Shown: piece after piece, positions 32,625 through 41,781 of the stretch
Layout: each line of letters starts with the position of its first letter
Position numbering within the stretch: position 1 is the first letter of the stretch
Assembly (NCBI GenBank): GCA_934309475.1
Contig: CAKRDK010000004.1
Location: forward strand, 62,001-126,000
Direction: 5' to 3'
From: an uncultured Roseburia sp.
Lineage (GTDB): Bacteria; Bacillota; Clostridia; Lachnospirales; Lachnospiraceae
Length of the DNA: 64,000 nucleotides
Notes under the pieces: model-generated
Database searches by the model: none
Seen by the model: only the letters and a program-made list of their open reading frames with translations
What the model was told of the DNA's origin: nothing
Translations under genes and position numbers: made by a program

Positions 32625-33470
32625 TTACATTCTCCGCTTATGCTGGTGCGTAAACAAATGATCCTGGCAATACTCATAATTGCCCTCACATTTCGAGCAG
32701 AAACGGAATTCTAAGTTCGGGTCATCTAACTCTGTTCTTCCGCATACGGCGCATTTGTGCTTGGTAATGCCGGAACCCGGTCTCGGCTCACGCATCTGTG
32801 CCTTAAACTGCTGTCTGCGGTGCATTTCATGCGGTGCATAGCGCTTGTAATTTCTCGTTGAGAAAAAGAAAATCAAAAAGTTCAGTAACGACATCACGAT
32901 TACCATTCTTCCGCCCCAGCCGGAACCAATAAACTGGAATAAAATCATAACTGCATATACGATGGCAAGCCATTTCATCCGAATCGGGATAATGAAGTAC
33001 AGCATGACCTGCATATCCGGATACATCAGCGCAAACGCGAGGAAAATAGACATATTAATATAGTATGTCGTGATGGAACTGCCCAGCAAATAGGATGTTC
33101 CTGTCATCGCATAGAGAATACCGTAAAGCAAAAAGGCTCCGAGTGCCGTAAAAAGGATTCCTCCAAAAATATACACATTATAACGGAAGGTTCCCCATGT
33201 ACGCTCCAAACTCTGTCCAAGCTGATAGTAAAACAACATCATAATCAGCGCAAAGAAAAAGTTCGTTGTCTCAGGCACTAAAATCCATGTAAAGAGTCTC
33301 CAGATTTGTCCGTGTAACACATAATAAGGTTCCAATGTCAGATAATTTAAAATCGCAGGACTCACAAAATTTAAAATACATCCCGCACCATATCCCATTA
33401 CCAAAAACATTGTCAAATTTGAAATTGCAAATCTTCCAAACTTGCGTTCTAATTTATTCAACCAGTTCAT
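32625..33470 (-). CDS. Rhomboid-like membrane protein with C-terminal zinc ribbon
   Basis: This 281-aa protein has about six transmembrane helices (about 15-205) in a rhomboid-like order, including GQIWRLFTWILVP, QLGQSLERTWGTFRYN and ALMYPDMQVMLYFIIPIRMKWL. The latter two blocks are typical of the rhomboid/derlin superfamily. The active-site GxSG is not found where expected (YYINMSIFLAFA), so it looks like a pseudoprotease. The cytoplasmic tail (about 205-281) is basic and ends in a Cys/His cluster (CAVCGRTE, FCSKCEGNYEYCQDH) suited to zinc. The ATG has AGGAGC. It has its own promoter and is divergent from the large activase gene. Confidence 0.85.
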   Translation of the reverse strand: MNWLNKLERKFGRFAISNLTMFLVMGYGAGCILNFVSPAILNYLTLEPYYVLHGQIWRLFTWILVPETTNFFFALIMMLFYYQLGQSLERTWGTFRYNVYIFGGILFTALGAFLLYGILYAMTGTSYLLGSSITTYYINMSIFLAFALMYPDMQVMLYFIIPIRMKWLAIVYAVMILFQFIGSGWGGRMVIVMSLLNFLIFFFSTRNYKRYAPHEMHRRQQFKAQMREPRPGSGITKHKCAVCGRTELDDPNLEFRFCSKCEGNYEYCQDHLFTHQHKRRM

Positions 33471-33540
33471 ATACTGCTCCTATCTCTCCTATCTTTTCAT
33501 CCAAATTCGTGCTTTCTCTTTCCTATCAAAGCACGTTTCA

Positions 33541-33569
33541 AGTATATTATTTGCCATTCTCTTTGTCAA
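33541..33569 (-). promoter_or_regulatory. Promoter of the rhomboid-like gene
   Basis: On the minus strand a perfect TTGACA (33564-33569), 17 nt, TATACT (33541-33546), 71 nt before the start codon. Confidence 0.8.
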
Positions 33570-33620
33570 CGAAACCGTGCTATCTTCACAAAAAGTTTAG
33601 ATTTTTCGGTAATTTTAACG

Positions 33621-33649
33621 TTGTGTTTTGTTTTTTCCTGTCGTATAAT
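33621..33649 (+). promoter_or_regulatory. Promoter of the large activase gene
   Basis: TTGTGT (33621-33626), 17 nt, perfect TATAAT (33644-33649). The leader is about 115 nt and AT-rich, with only a weak A/T hairpin near 33722-33747. Confidence 0.7.
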
Positions 33650-33771
33650 GTAGACTGCTTAACGTTTGCACCTATATATATTAATGAAAGAAATATTTTT
33701 CTGCAAATTGTTTACGACATGGAAAAGTTGAATCAAAAAACTTTTTTGTCATATATATTTTGGGAAAGGAT

Positions 33772-36700
33772 ATGATTACAACCATGGAAAATAATAAGCT
33801 ACATAAACTTGGAATTGATATTGGTTCCACAACCGTAAAAATTGCCGTTCTAGACGAACAGGACAACCTTCTGTTTTCTGACTACGAACGTCATTTTGCA
33901 AATATACGTGAAACACTTTCTGATTTGATTCAAAAAGCATTTGACAAACTTGGCGAGCGAAATGTTGCACCTATGATTACAGGTTCCGGCGGACTTACGT
34001 TAGCCAGACATTTAGGAGTACCTTTCGTGCAGGAAGTTATCTCTGTTTCTACAGCCTTACAGCACTATGCTCCGCAGACCGATGTTGCCATTGAGCTTGG
34101 TGGAGAAGATGCTAAAATTATCTACTTCGAAGGTGGAAACGTCGAACAGCGTATGAATGGTATCTGCGCCGGCGGTACCGGCTCTTTTATCGACCAGATG
34201 GCATCCCTGATTCAGACGGATGCAACCGGATTAAATGAATATGCGAAAAATTACAAAGCAATCTATCCGATTGCTGCCCGCTGCGGTGTGTTCGCCAAAA
34301 CGGACATCCAGCCTTTAATCAATGAAGGAGCAACCAGGGAAGATTTGTCTGCCTCTATTTTTCAGGCGGTCGTCAACCAGACCATCAGTGGACTTGCCTG
34401 CGGTAAACCAATCCGCGGACACGTTGCTTTCTTAGGCGGTCCGCTTCACTTTTTATCTGAATTGAAGGCAGCTTTTATCCGTACCTTAAACTTAGATGAT
34501 GAGCACGCTATCACACCGGACAACTCCCATCTTTTTGCTGCAATCGGATCTGCTTTGAATTATAAAGAAGATGTTACTACAACATTAGGTGAGTTGATAG
34601 ACAAGCTCTCTTCTGACATTCACATGGAATTTGAGGTTGCCCGTTTAGACCCGCTTTTCAAAGACCAGACAGAATATGACGCTTTCCGCGCCCGCCATGA
34701 CGGCCACAATGTAAAATCCGCCGATTTGGCAACTTACGAGGGTAATTGCTATCTCGGTATCGACGGTGGTTCGACAACAACAAAGATTGCGTTAGTCGGC
34801 GAGGACGGTTCCCTTTTGTACTCTTTCTACAGCAGCAACAACGGAAGTCTTTTATCTACAACCGTAAATGCTATTAAAGACCTCTACGCACAGCTGCCGG
34901 AAAAAGCACACATCGTCCACTCCTGTTCTACCGGTTACGGCGAAGCACTTTTAAAAGCTGCGCTGCAGTTAGATGACGGCGAAGTTGAGACCGTTGCGCA
35001 TTTCTATGCTGCCGCCTTCTTCGACCCGGAAGTAGACTGTATCCTTGACATCGGTGGTCAGGATATGAAATGCATCAAAATCAAGAACCAGACGGTCGAC
35101 AGCGTCCAGCTAAACGAAGCCTGCTCTTCCGGCTGTGGTTCCTTTATCGAGACTTTCGCAAAATCACTTAACTTTTCCGTACAGGATTTTGCAAAAGAAG
35201 CTCTGTTTGCACAGAACCCGATTGACCTTGGAACCCGCTGTACCGTATTTATGAATTCGAAAGTAAAACAGGCGCAGAAGGAAGGTGCTTCCGTTGCGGA
35301 CATCTCTGCCGGACTTGCCTACTCCGTTATCAAGAATGCCCTGTTTAAAGTTATCAAACTTTCCGATGCAAGCGAACTCGGCAAAAACATCGTCGTACAG
35401 GGTGGTACGTTCTACAACGATGCCGTACTTCGAAGCTTTGAGAAAATCTCAGGCTGTGAATGTGTACGTCCTGATATTGCAGGAATCATGGGAGCTTTCG
35501 GTGCCGCTTTAATCGCAAAAGAACGCCATGAGGCAGGTTATCAGACAAGCATGCTCTCCATCGAAGAAATTAAGGCTTTAACTTTTGACACGAAGCTGAC
35601 AAGATGCCAAGGCTGTACGAACCATTGCCTTTTGACAATCAACCGCTTCTCCGGCAACCGTCATTACATTACCGGTAACCGTTGTGAGCGTGGACTTGGA
35701 AAAGAGAAAAACAAAGAAAATATTCCGAACTTATTTGAATACAAAAACAAACGTATTTTTGACTACGCACCACTGACTGCCGAGGAAGCAACCCGCGGTT
35801 CTGTCGGTATCCCGCGTGTCTTAAATATGTATGAAAATTACCCGTTCTGGGCAACTTTCTTTACCAAATTAGGCTTCCAGGTGGTATTATCCCCACAGTC
35901 TACCCGTAAGATTTACGAACTTGGTATCGAGAGTATCCCAAGCGAATCGGAGTGTTATCCTGCAAAATTAGCACATGGACATGTGACATGGCTGATTCAT
36001 CAGAATGTGGATTTCATCTTCTACCCTTGTATCCCATACGAGCGTAACGAATTTCCGGATTCTAACAACCATTACAACTGTCCTATCGTTACTTCCTATG
36101 CGGAAAATATCAAAAATAACGTGGACGAAATCACAAGCGGACAGATGCGCTTTTTAAATCCGTTTATGTCCTTTGCAAGTGAAGAAACGCTTTCTTCCCA
36201 GCTTGTCAAGACTTTCACAAAGGAATTTGCCATCCCGGAATCCGAGATTCGCGATGCTGTCTCCGAAGGCTGGAAAGAACTTGCCGTTGTAAGAATGGAA
36301 ATGCATAAAAAAGGTGAGGAAGTCTTAAAATATATGGAAGAGACCGGAAAACGAGGCATTGTCCTTGCAGGCCGTCCTTACCATATTGACCCGGAAATCA
36401 ACCACGGTATTCCTGAGCTGATTAATTCTTACGGAATTGCTGTATTGACGGAGGATTCCATCTCCCATTTACAGGAAGTAGAACGCCCGTTGATTGTTAT
36501 GGACCAGTGGATGTACCACTCCCGTCTGTATGCAGCCGCAAACTATGTCAAGACCAGAGATGACCTCGACCTCATCCAGTTGAACTCCTTTGGCTGCGGA
36601 TTAGATGCTGTTACAACAGACTGTGTCAACGATATTCTGACAAAATCAGGCAAGATTTATACCTGCTTAAAGATTGACGAGGTCAACAACTTAGGTGCCG

Positions 36701-38037
36701 CGAGAATCCGAATCCGTTCCCTTCTCTCCGCAATCCGCGTCAGAGAAAAGAAACAGATGAAACGTGACATTGTTCCGGCTAACTACAACCGTGTTGTATT
36801 TACCGAGGAGATGCGTAAAAACTACACCGTCCTCTGCCCGCAGATGTCACCGATTCACTTCGAATTATTAGAACCAGCATTCCAGACAGCAGGTTATAAC
36901 CTTGTCGTTCCGGATGTTCCGGCGCGTACCTGCGTGGATGTCGGCTTGAAATTTGTAAATAACGATGCATGTTATCCATCACTTATTGTAGTCGGACAGT
37001 TGATGAGTGCTGTCATGTCCGGGGATTATGATATGAAAAAGACGGCCATCTTAATCTCCCAGACCGGTGGCGGATGCCGTGCAAGTAACTATATCGGCTT
37101 TATCCGTCGTGCCTTAGAAAAAGCAGGTTACCCGGATGTTCCGGTTATCTCCATCAACTTAAGCGGTCTTGAGAAGAACCCGGGATTCAAACTGACTCCT
37201 GCTTTAATCCAGCATGGACTTTACGCTCTAGAGTTCGGAGACATCTTCATGCGCTGTCTCTACCGTGTACGTCCGTATGAAGCAGTTCCGGGCTCTGCAA
37301 ATGCACTGCATGAGAAATGGAAGAAAAAAGTCATCGCCTTCATCTCCCAGGATAAGGTTTTATCCCACCGCAAATACAAGCAGATGTGCCGTGAAATCAT
37401 CCGTGATTTCGATAATCTGCCAATGCTCGACGTCAAGAAACCTCGTGTCGGTGTCGTCGGCGAGATTTTAGTAAAATTCTTACCGGCTGCGAACAACTAT
37501 CTGGTAGAACTGCTGGAATCAGAGGGCGCAGAGGCGGTTGTTCCTGATTTGACGGACTTCTTGCTCTACTGCTTCTACAATACCGGGTTTAAGGCAGATA
37601 ACCTCGGTATGAGCAAGAAATCAAAGACGGTCGGCCGTATGGGAATCAAATTCTTTGAGTGGTTGAGAAGTGCCGCAAGAGATGAATTTGAAAAGAGTAA
37701 ACATTTCGATGCACCAGCCCATATCGACAGCCTTGCTGCTTACGCAAAAGACATCGTCTCCTGTGGTAACCAGACCGGTGAAGGATGGTTCTTAACCGGA
37801 GAAATGTTAGAACTGATTCACACCGGAACCAGCAACATCGTATGTACACAGCCTTTCGGTTGTTTACCTAACCACGTAGTTGGAAAAGGTGTCATCAAAG
37901 AACTTCGCCACCGCTACCCGCTGTCTAACATTGTAGCCATCGACTACGATCCGGGTGCAAGTGAAGTAAACCAGTTGAACCGAATTAAATTAATGCTCTC
38001 CACTGCAAATAAAAACCTTGCAAAAGATGCTAAATAA
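33772..38037 (+). CDS. Large fused protein: two BadF/HgdC-type activases plus HgdB-like dehydratase region
   Basis: This 1421-aa protein holds two ASKHA ATPase modules, at about 10-275 ([16 protein letters not shown]) and 325-590 ([16 protein letters not shown]). Each carries the Cys contexts of 2-hydroxyacyl-CoA dehydratase activases: Cys132 ([10 protein letters not shown]) and Cys171 (ARCGVF) in the first, Cys451/455 (ACSSGCGSF) and Cys490 (TRCTVF) in the second. A Cys-rich stretch (RCQGCTNHC ... NRCERG) leads to a DUF2229/HgdB-like region (about 660-1400) with [13 protein letters not shown]. This architecture is widespread in anaerobic Firmicutes, but its substrate is not established. The activases normally bind a bridging [4Fe-4S] cluster and drive ATP-dependent electron transfer. 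ATG at 33772 with GGGAAAGG; an in-frame TTG 12 nt earlier sits at that site. Confidence 0.9.
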   Translation: MITTMENNKLHKLGIDIGSTTVKIAVLDEQDNLLFSDYERHFANIRETLSDLIQKAFDKLGERNVAPMITGSGGLTLARHLGVPFVQEVISVSTALQHYAPQTDVAIELGGEDAKIIYFEGGNVEQRMNGICAGGTGSFIDQMASLIQTDATGLNEYAKNYKAIYPIAARCGVFAKTDIQPLINEGATREDLSASIFQAVVNQTISGLACGKPIRGHVAFLGGPLHFLSELKAAFIRTLNLDDEHAITPDNSHLFAAIGSALNYKEDVTTTLGELIDKLSSDIHMEFEVARLDPLFKDQTEYDAFRARHDGHNVKSADLATYEGNCYLGIDGGSTTTKIALVGEDGSLLYSFYSSNNGSLLSTTVNAIKDLYAQLPEKAHIVHSCSTGYGEALLKAALQLDDGEVETVAHFYAAAFFDPEVDCILDIGGQDMKCIKIKNQTVDSVQLNEACSSGCGSFIETFAKSLNFSVQDFAKEALFAQNPIDLGTRCTVFMNSKVKQAQKEGASVADISAGLAYSVIKNALFKVIKLSDASELGKNIVVQGGTFYNDAVLRSFEKISGCECVRPDIAGIMGAFGAALIAKERHEAGYQTSMLSIEEIKALTFDTKLTRCQGCTNHCLLTINRFSGNRHYITGNRCERGLGKEKNKENIPNLFEYKNKRIFDYAPLTAEEATRGSVGIPRVLNMYENYPFWATFFTKLGFQVVLSPQSTRKIYELGIESIPSESECYPAKLAHGHVTWLIHQNVDFIFYPCIPYERNEFPDSNNHYNCPIVTSYAENIKNNVDEITSGQMRFLNPFMSFASEETLSSQLVKTFTKEFAIPESEIRDAVSEGWKELAVVRMEMHKKGEEVLKYMEETGKRGIVLAGRPYHIDPEINHGIPELINSYGIAVLTEDSISHLQEVERPLIVMDQWMYHSRLYAAANYVKTRDDLDLIQLNSFGCGLDAVTTDCVNDILTKSGKIYTCLKIDEVNNLGAARIRIRSLLSAIRVREKKQMKRDIVPANYNRVVFTEEMRKNYTVLCPQMSPIHFELLEPAFQTAGYNLVVPDVPARTCVDVGLKFVNNDACYPSLIVVGQLMSAVMSGDYDMKKTAILISQTGGGCRASNYIGFIRRALEKAGYPDVPVISINLSGLEKNPGFKLTPALIQHGLYALEFGDIFMRCLYRVRPYEAVPGSANALHEKWKKKVIAFISQDKVLSHRKYKQMCREIIRDFDNLPMLDVKKPRVGVVGEILVKFLPAANNYLVELLESEGAEAVVPDLTDFLLYCFYNTGFKADNLGMSKKSKTVGRMGIKFFEWLRSAARDEFEKSKHFDAPAHIDSLAAYAKDIVSCGNQTGEGWFLTGEMLELIHTGTSNIVCTQPFGCLPNHVVGKGVIKELRHRYPLSNIVAIDYDPGASEVNQLNRIKLMLSTANKNLAKDAK

Positions 38038-38046
38038 ATCTATTTC

Positions 38047-38083
38047 AAAAGGGGGGTGTGCCATTCCGGCACACCCCCTTTTT
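38047..38083. terminator. Bidirectional terminator after the activase gene
   Basis: An 11-bp GC-rich stem GGGGGTGTGCC (38052-38062) / GGCACACCCCC (38068-38078) is flanked by A and T runs. It serves both converging genes. Confidence 0.9.
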
Positions 38084-38126
38084 CGATAACGGTTCCTGCT
38101 TTTCTATTCTTATCTGCTCCAAGAGC

Positions 38127-40946
38127 CTATTTATTATTTTTATACCCACATTCCGGACAGACACTTCCACCCTTATAAACATGACCACAGCGGAAACAGC
38201 AGATGGTATCATGCTTTTCTTTTGCAAGATACTCTAACTTCCGCGATTCCGGTTTTTCCTGCAGATAGCGGATAAACTCCGCTAAAACCTGTGCCCATTT
38301 TTTGATTTCATCATTGCCAACTGCATACGGAATCTTTAACTTTGCTCCGTTTTTTTGCTCTAACCAGATCCCCCTGTTCAGAAGACCGGTCGATGACTTT
38401 ACGCTTTTTATGCTCTGGATTGGCGCATAGTAGGCATTTAACAGCGTACTCACAAAAATATGCTCCGGTGTTAAAATCATGCCCTCCTTGCCGCTCTGGC
38501 TGCGCGAGGTATCCACCACAAGAATCGGATACTCAAAAAGTCCACGGTTGCCGGCATAGGTACCGAGTGCATAATCAATGACCGCCGTCTCTTCCGGCTT
38601 CGCTGTCTTCATCAATACTCTCCGTGCCGGGTAAAAATGATGCCGTTCATTCTCCTGAATCTTTCCTGCCAGATCATCCTGAAATTTTCGAACCAGCGAT
38701 TCACACTCATCTGTTTTTATCTTGGCAAGCCGCTTTGAGAGCATCTCAAGCGCATTTGTCTTTAACTCCGGAAGAAAATCTCCGTCTGCAATCTGCTCAT
38801 AGGCATCCGCCGTCTCATCAAAATCTTTGTGTAAGACATCGCCACAGATTTCATCAATTGCCTTCTGGTCAATCTCTTCTAATTTTGCCGTCAAATCCTC
38901 CAGATACGGTGCCATCGTCTCCGGCTCAAAATCCGCTTCCTCCATGCGTTTCATGAGGTCTGTCAAATCGCTCCTTGTCTGCTTTCTCGCGCGTTTTACC
39001 ATGTTTGCAGCTTCCTGTCCTTCTGCCTCCTCACGACGCAGGGCAAGCTCTTTCTCATACGGCGCTAAGTCAACATCCTCGTAGCTTCTGATTTTTTTCA
39101 TGAAAATCTTAAACTGCTTCCTTTCCATATGCGGCGACATCTGTTCGACAAGACCTGCCACTTCCTGTTCCCCTGCCTCCGCGAGCCAGTGGCGCAGTTT
39201 TGACAAAAGTGGCTGCTTCTTCTCCTCCTCCACATCGGCCTGTTCCACTTCTTCGAGCACACGATGGATGACGGCATAATTTTTCCCTTCTGCCGCTTTC
39301 ACCTTTTCGTGTAATTGCGCAAAACGCTCCTGCTCCTCCGCCTTCTTTATCTCAGAAAGAAGATAATGTCTGGTCTGGTCCGTAATCTGCTTTTCTTTTT
39401 GAATCTGGTCTTTCAGTTCACGGCGCTGCCGCTCTGAAAGTCTGTCCCAGATAGAAAGTCTCTTTCGAAACTGCTCGACCTTTTCGACACTTTCATGGTT
39501 GTTCTCAAAAATCTCTTCCCCTGCCTGTACGGTCTCTCTCTCTAATGCAGCAAACTTCTCTTCGCGCTCCCGCTGCAGCTTTTCTTCCTTATGCATCTGA
39601 ATTCCAGAACGTATCTTTTCCGGTTTTTCGGTCTTATAGGCAGCTATATGCGGTGCCGGTTCTGCATGTTTTTTATTTGCCAAAATGGCTTTCTCTGTAC
39701 CGGACTGTGATGATTTCTGCGCCCTTTCTGCGTCTTCCACATGCTGTTCTCTCTCCACGGATGTCTTCTGTTCCGGTGCACGCCCGCTGTCCGCCTCATG
39801 TTCCTTTTGCTCACGGCGCTGTTCTAAGAAATGCTGAATCTGTCTTTCATGGTCTTTTAACAGGATATCCGGATAAAATCCTTCTTCAATGCGCGCCAGA
39901 AAGCGGTCTAACTCCCGCTCCGGCATATCACGCAGTCTGCGGCAGAGTGCTTCCATCTGCACCCATGCCTCGTCTGCATTTCGAAATTCTTCGTTTTCAT
40001 TGTCCCCGCATTTCCTGCGTTCTTCCTGCTTCTTTTCCCTATCATGTTCAACTGCATACTCATTGTAGTTGTAATTTGATACGCGGTCTCCGTTTTCTCC
40101 TAACAGTTCCAGATAATCCTCATAAGCCACACGGTCTCCGCCGAAATCCATCTCGTAGATGCTGCCCTCTTTTAAAAGGTGATGCGGACGCGGTGTGTAG
40201 AAACAGTTGCAGTTGTCACATGCGTAAGCCCTTGCCAGATACACGGAACCTTCCTCTGTCTCGACTTTCTGCTCTTTTCCTACCGGATAGACTACCATGT
40301 GAAGCTTTTCCCCACATTCCGGGCAAAGATAACCGACCAGATAAAAATTATGTCCCAAACGCTCCTGCTGCCGCTCCTCTAACGTCGTATCCGCTTTTGC
40401 AAACTTTCGGGTCTGCTTTTTCCAAATCAGCTTATGCCACAGGCTCTGCTCCTGTTCTTCCTCTGCCACTTCCTCGTCAGCCGGCTTGTCTGCCGCCTCG
40501 ATGACAATCTGAACCATCTCCTCGTAAGTAAGGCGGATTCCCTCCTTAAAAAAGCGGTAATTTTCTTTTGTATAGCCCGGTTCAATGTGATATTCCCGCA
40601 GGATTCCGCTAAAAATGTAATTTAACTGCTGGTAATCCTGCTCCACCTTTATCCCCTTGATTGCGCCCCATTTTCCGAACGCATACAATATCATATTGAT
40701 AATGTTTTGTAACTTTGGATAATCTTCTATCTTTAAAATCTGCTCCGGCTGTATCGGAAGCTCTATAATATTCGATACTACTTTTCGATTTTCGAAATTA
40801 AAAAAAAGGGAGCGCACTTCTCCCTGTAAAATCAGATAATTATCAATCACAACAAAGCGTCCGTTCCATTTCACACGCTCTCCCATGGTATGAATCAGTT
40901 TCTCGTATGTATTTTTCAATTCGTTGTTTGCCTGAAGGATAATCAA
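38127..40946 (-). CDS. Large zinc-ribbon / coiled-coil protein of unknown function
   Basis: I do not recognise this 939-aa protein. The N-terminal part (about 1-150) is alpha/beta. A first Cys4 zinc motif lies at about 208-255 (YLCPECGEKLH ... ACDNCNCFYTP). Then come about 450 residues of highly charged Glu/Lys/Arg/Gln-rich sequence predicted as long coiled coil (about 300-800). A compact beta-rich segment near 810-905 (GMILTPEHIFVSTLLNAYY, GIWLEQKNGAKLKIPYAVG) resembles bacterial PH-like domains. A C-terminal zinc ribbon closes it (CFRCGHVYKGGSVCPECGY). No signal peptide or membrane helix. Start taken as TTG at 40946 with GAGGTG at 6 nt; a GTG three codons earlier overlaps that site. It stands alone between terminators. 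Confidence 0.75.
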   Translation of the reverse strand: MIILQANNELKNTYEKLIHTMGERVKWNGRFVVIDNYLILQGEVRSLFFNFENRKVVSNIIELPIQPEQILKIEDYPKLQNIINMILYAFGKWGAIKGIKVEQDYQQLNYIFSGILREYHIEPGYTKENYRFFKEGIRLTYEEMVQIVIEAADKPADEEVAEEEQEQSLWHKLIWKKQTRKFAKADTTLEERQQERLGHNFYLVGYLCPECGEKLHMVVYPVGKEQKVETEEGSVYLARAYACDNCNCFYTPRPHHLLKEGSIYEMDFGGDRVAYEDYLELLGENGDRVSNYNYNEYAVEHDREKKQEERRKCGDNENEEFRNADEAWVQMEALCRRLRDMPERELDRFLARIEEGFYPDILLKDHERQIQHFLEQRREQKEHEADSGRAPEQKTSVEREQHVEDAERAQKSSQSGTEKAILANKKHAEPAPHIAAYKTEKPEKIRSGIQMHKEEKLQREREEKFAALERETVQAGEEIFENNHESVEKVEQFRKRLSIWDRLSERQRRELKDQIQKEKQITDQTRHYLLSEIKKAEEQERFAQLHEKVKAAEGKNYAVIHRVLEEVEQADVEEEKKQPLLSKLRHWLAEAGEQEVAGLVEQMSPHMERKQFKIFMKKIRSYEDVDLAPYEKELALRREEAEGQEAANMVKRARKQTRSDLTDLMKRMEEADFEPETMAPYLEDLTAKLEEIDQKAIDEICGDVLHKDFDETADAYEQIADGDFLPELKTNALEMLSKRLAKIKTDECESLVRKFQDDLAGKIQENERHHFYPARRVLMKTAKPEETAVIDYALGTYAGNRGLFEYPILVVDTSRSQSGKEGMILTPEHIFVSTLLNAYYAPIQSIKSVKSSTGLLNRGIWLEQKNGAKLKIPYAVGNDEIKKWAQVLAEFIRYLQEKPESRKLEYLAKEKHDTICCFRCGHVYKGGSVCPECGYKNNK

Positions 40947-41022
40947 AGATGCCACCTCATTTTCTTATGAATTCCAAATATAAGACCATCGTCCTATGTG
41001 TTATTGTAACACAAAAAGAACC

Positions 41023-41057
41023 AAAAAAGAACACATGAAATCACTCCATGTGTTCTT
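41023..41057 (-). terminator. Terminator after the 118-aa gene
   Basis: On the minus strand AAGAACACATG / CATGTGTTCTT (41047-41057 with 41027-41037), an 11-bp perfect stem, is followed by a T run. It isolates the 118-aa gene from the zinc-ribbon gene. Confidence 0.85.
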
Positions 41058-41070
41058 ACCATCTTATCTC

Positions 41071-41427
41071 TTATGCCGGGCTTTCACAGGTCTCATATCC
41101 TAAAGACGCAAACACTGCAGCTTCCTCTGGTGTGACCTTAATATACTCGCATGCCTCTTTCCTTTCCTCTGTGTTCTCTGCCATCTTTTTGAAAAAGTCA
41201 GCGAAATATTTTCCGCTCTCCCATTTCCATACAATCTGTCTGTCGTTTGTCGCGTCGTCCAGCTCCATGTAGCGGCTCAGACCACTCACAATCACAACTT
41301 CCTCCGTTGCTTTCTTTAACAGCATGGTTGCGTGCTCACCGTGTGAGAGCACCATATACTCTTCACCATTACTGTAGATTAAATCTCCTGCATGTAAAAT
41401 ACTCTCTAATTTTTCATATGTTTTCAT
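41071..41427 (-). CDS. Hypothetical protein (118 aa)
   Basis: I do not recognise this protein. It is a small soluble alpha/beta protein with a beta-rich first half (LHAGDLIYSNGEEYMVLSHG, VVIVSGLSRYMELD) reminiscent of a small barrel. A charged helix follows (FADFFKKMAENTEERKEA), then a short helix ending in ASLGYETC. The ATG has AAGGAAA at about 9 nt. A clear terminator follows, so it is probably a real single-gene unit. Confidence 0.7.
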   Translation of the reverse strand: MKTYEKLESILHAGDLIYSNGEEYMVLSHGEHATMLLKKATEEVVIVSGLSRYMELDDATNDRQIVWKWESGKYFADFFKKMAENTEERKEACEYIKVTPEEAAVFASLGYETCESPA

Positions 41428-41684
41428 ATCTGTAATTTCCTTTTCTCTTCTTTTTGCTTTCCCATTCTATCTATCCCGCATTTCATGGTCAATCTCTATT
41501 TTTTCTAAAAATTTCTCTTTTTTCCTGTACTTTTTTGACACATTTTTAACAAAGTCATTTTTCTCGTCAAAAATGCATCTTTTTTCCTAGTTTATAAAAA
41601 AACGTACGGACATTTTGCACAAAGAGTTTATAAACTTTTTAGAATCCTGTAACCGCCTTATTTTATCGTGCTTTCCGCATTTTG

Positions 41685-41711
41685 TTAGCACTCATTTTAA
41701 AAGAGTGCTAA
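41685..41711 (+). promoter_or_regulatory. CIRCE operator (HrcA binding site) of htpG
   Basis: TTAGCACTC (41685-41693), nine bases, GAGTGCTAA (41703-41711): a perfect match to the CIRCE inverted repeat. It lies immediately upstream of the htpG promoter. The rest of the 354-bp gap (41428-41684) is AT-rich and shows nothing else I can name. Confidence 0.97.
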
Positions 41712-41718
41712 TTTTTTA

Positions 41719-41747
41719 TTGACTTTTTCATTTAGAGGTACTAATAT
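41719..41747 (+). promoter_or_regulatory. Promoter of htpG
   Basis: TTGACT (41719-41724), 17 nt, TAATAT (41742-41747), starting 8 nt after CIRCE. HrcA bound there would block RNA polymerase. It gives a leader of about 27 nt. Confidence 0.85.
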
Positions 41748-41781
41748 GGATTTTATCAGAGAAATAAAGGAGTGTTTTATT

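Noticed and set aside
33722..33747. Attenuator hairpin in the activase leader
   Set aside because: The AAAAGTT/AACTTTT stem is almost all A/T and too weak to support termination.
39545..40504. Long open frame (319 codons) on plus strand opposite the 939-aa protein gene
   Set aside because: Its codons mirror the Glu/Lys-rich coiled coil on the other strand; composition is Pro/His/Ser-rich with no motif and no ribosome site.
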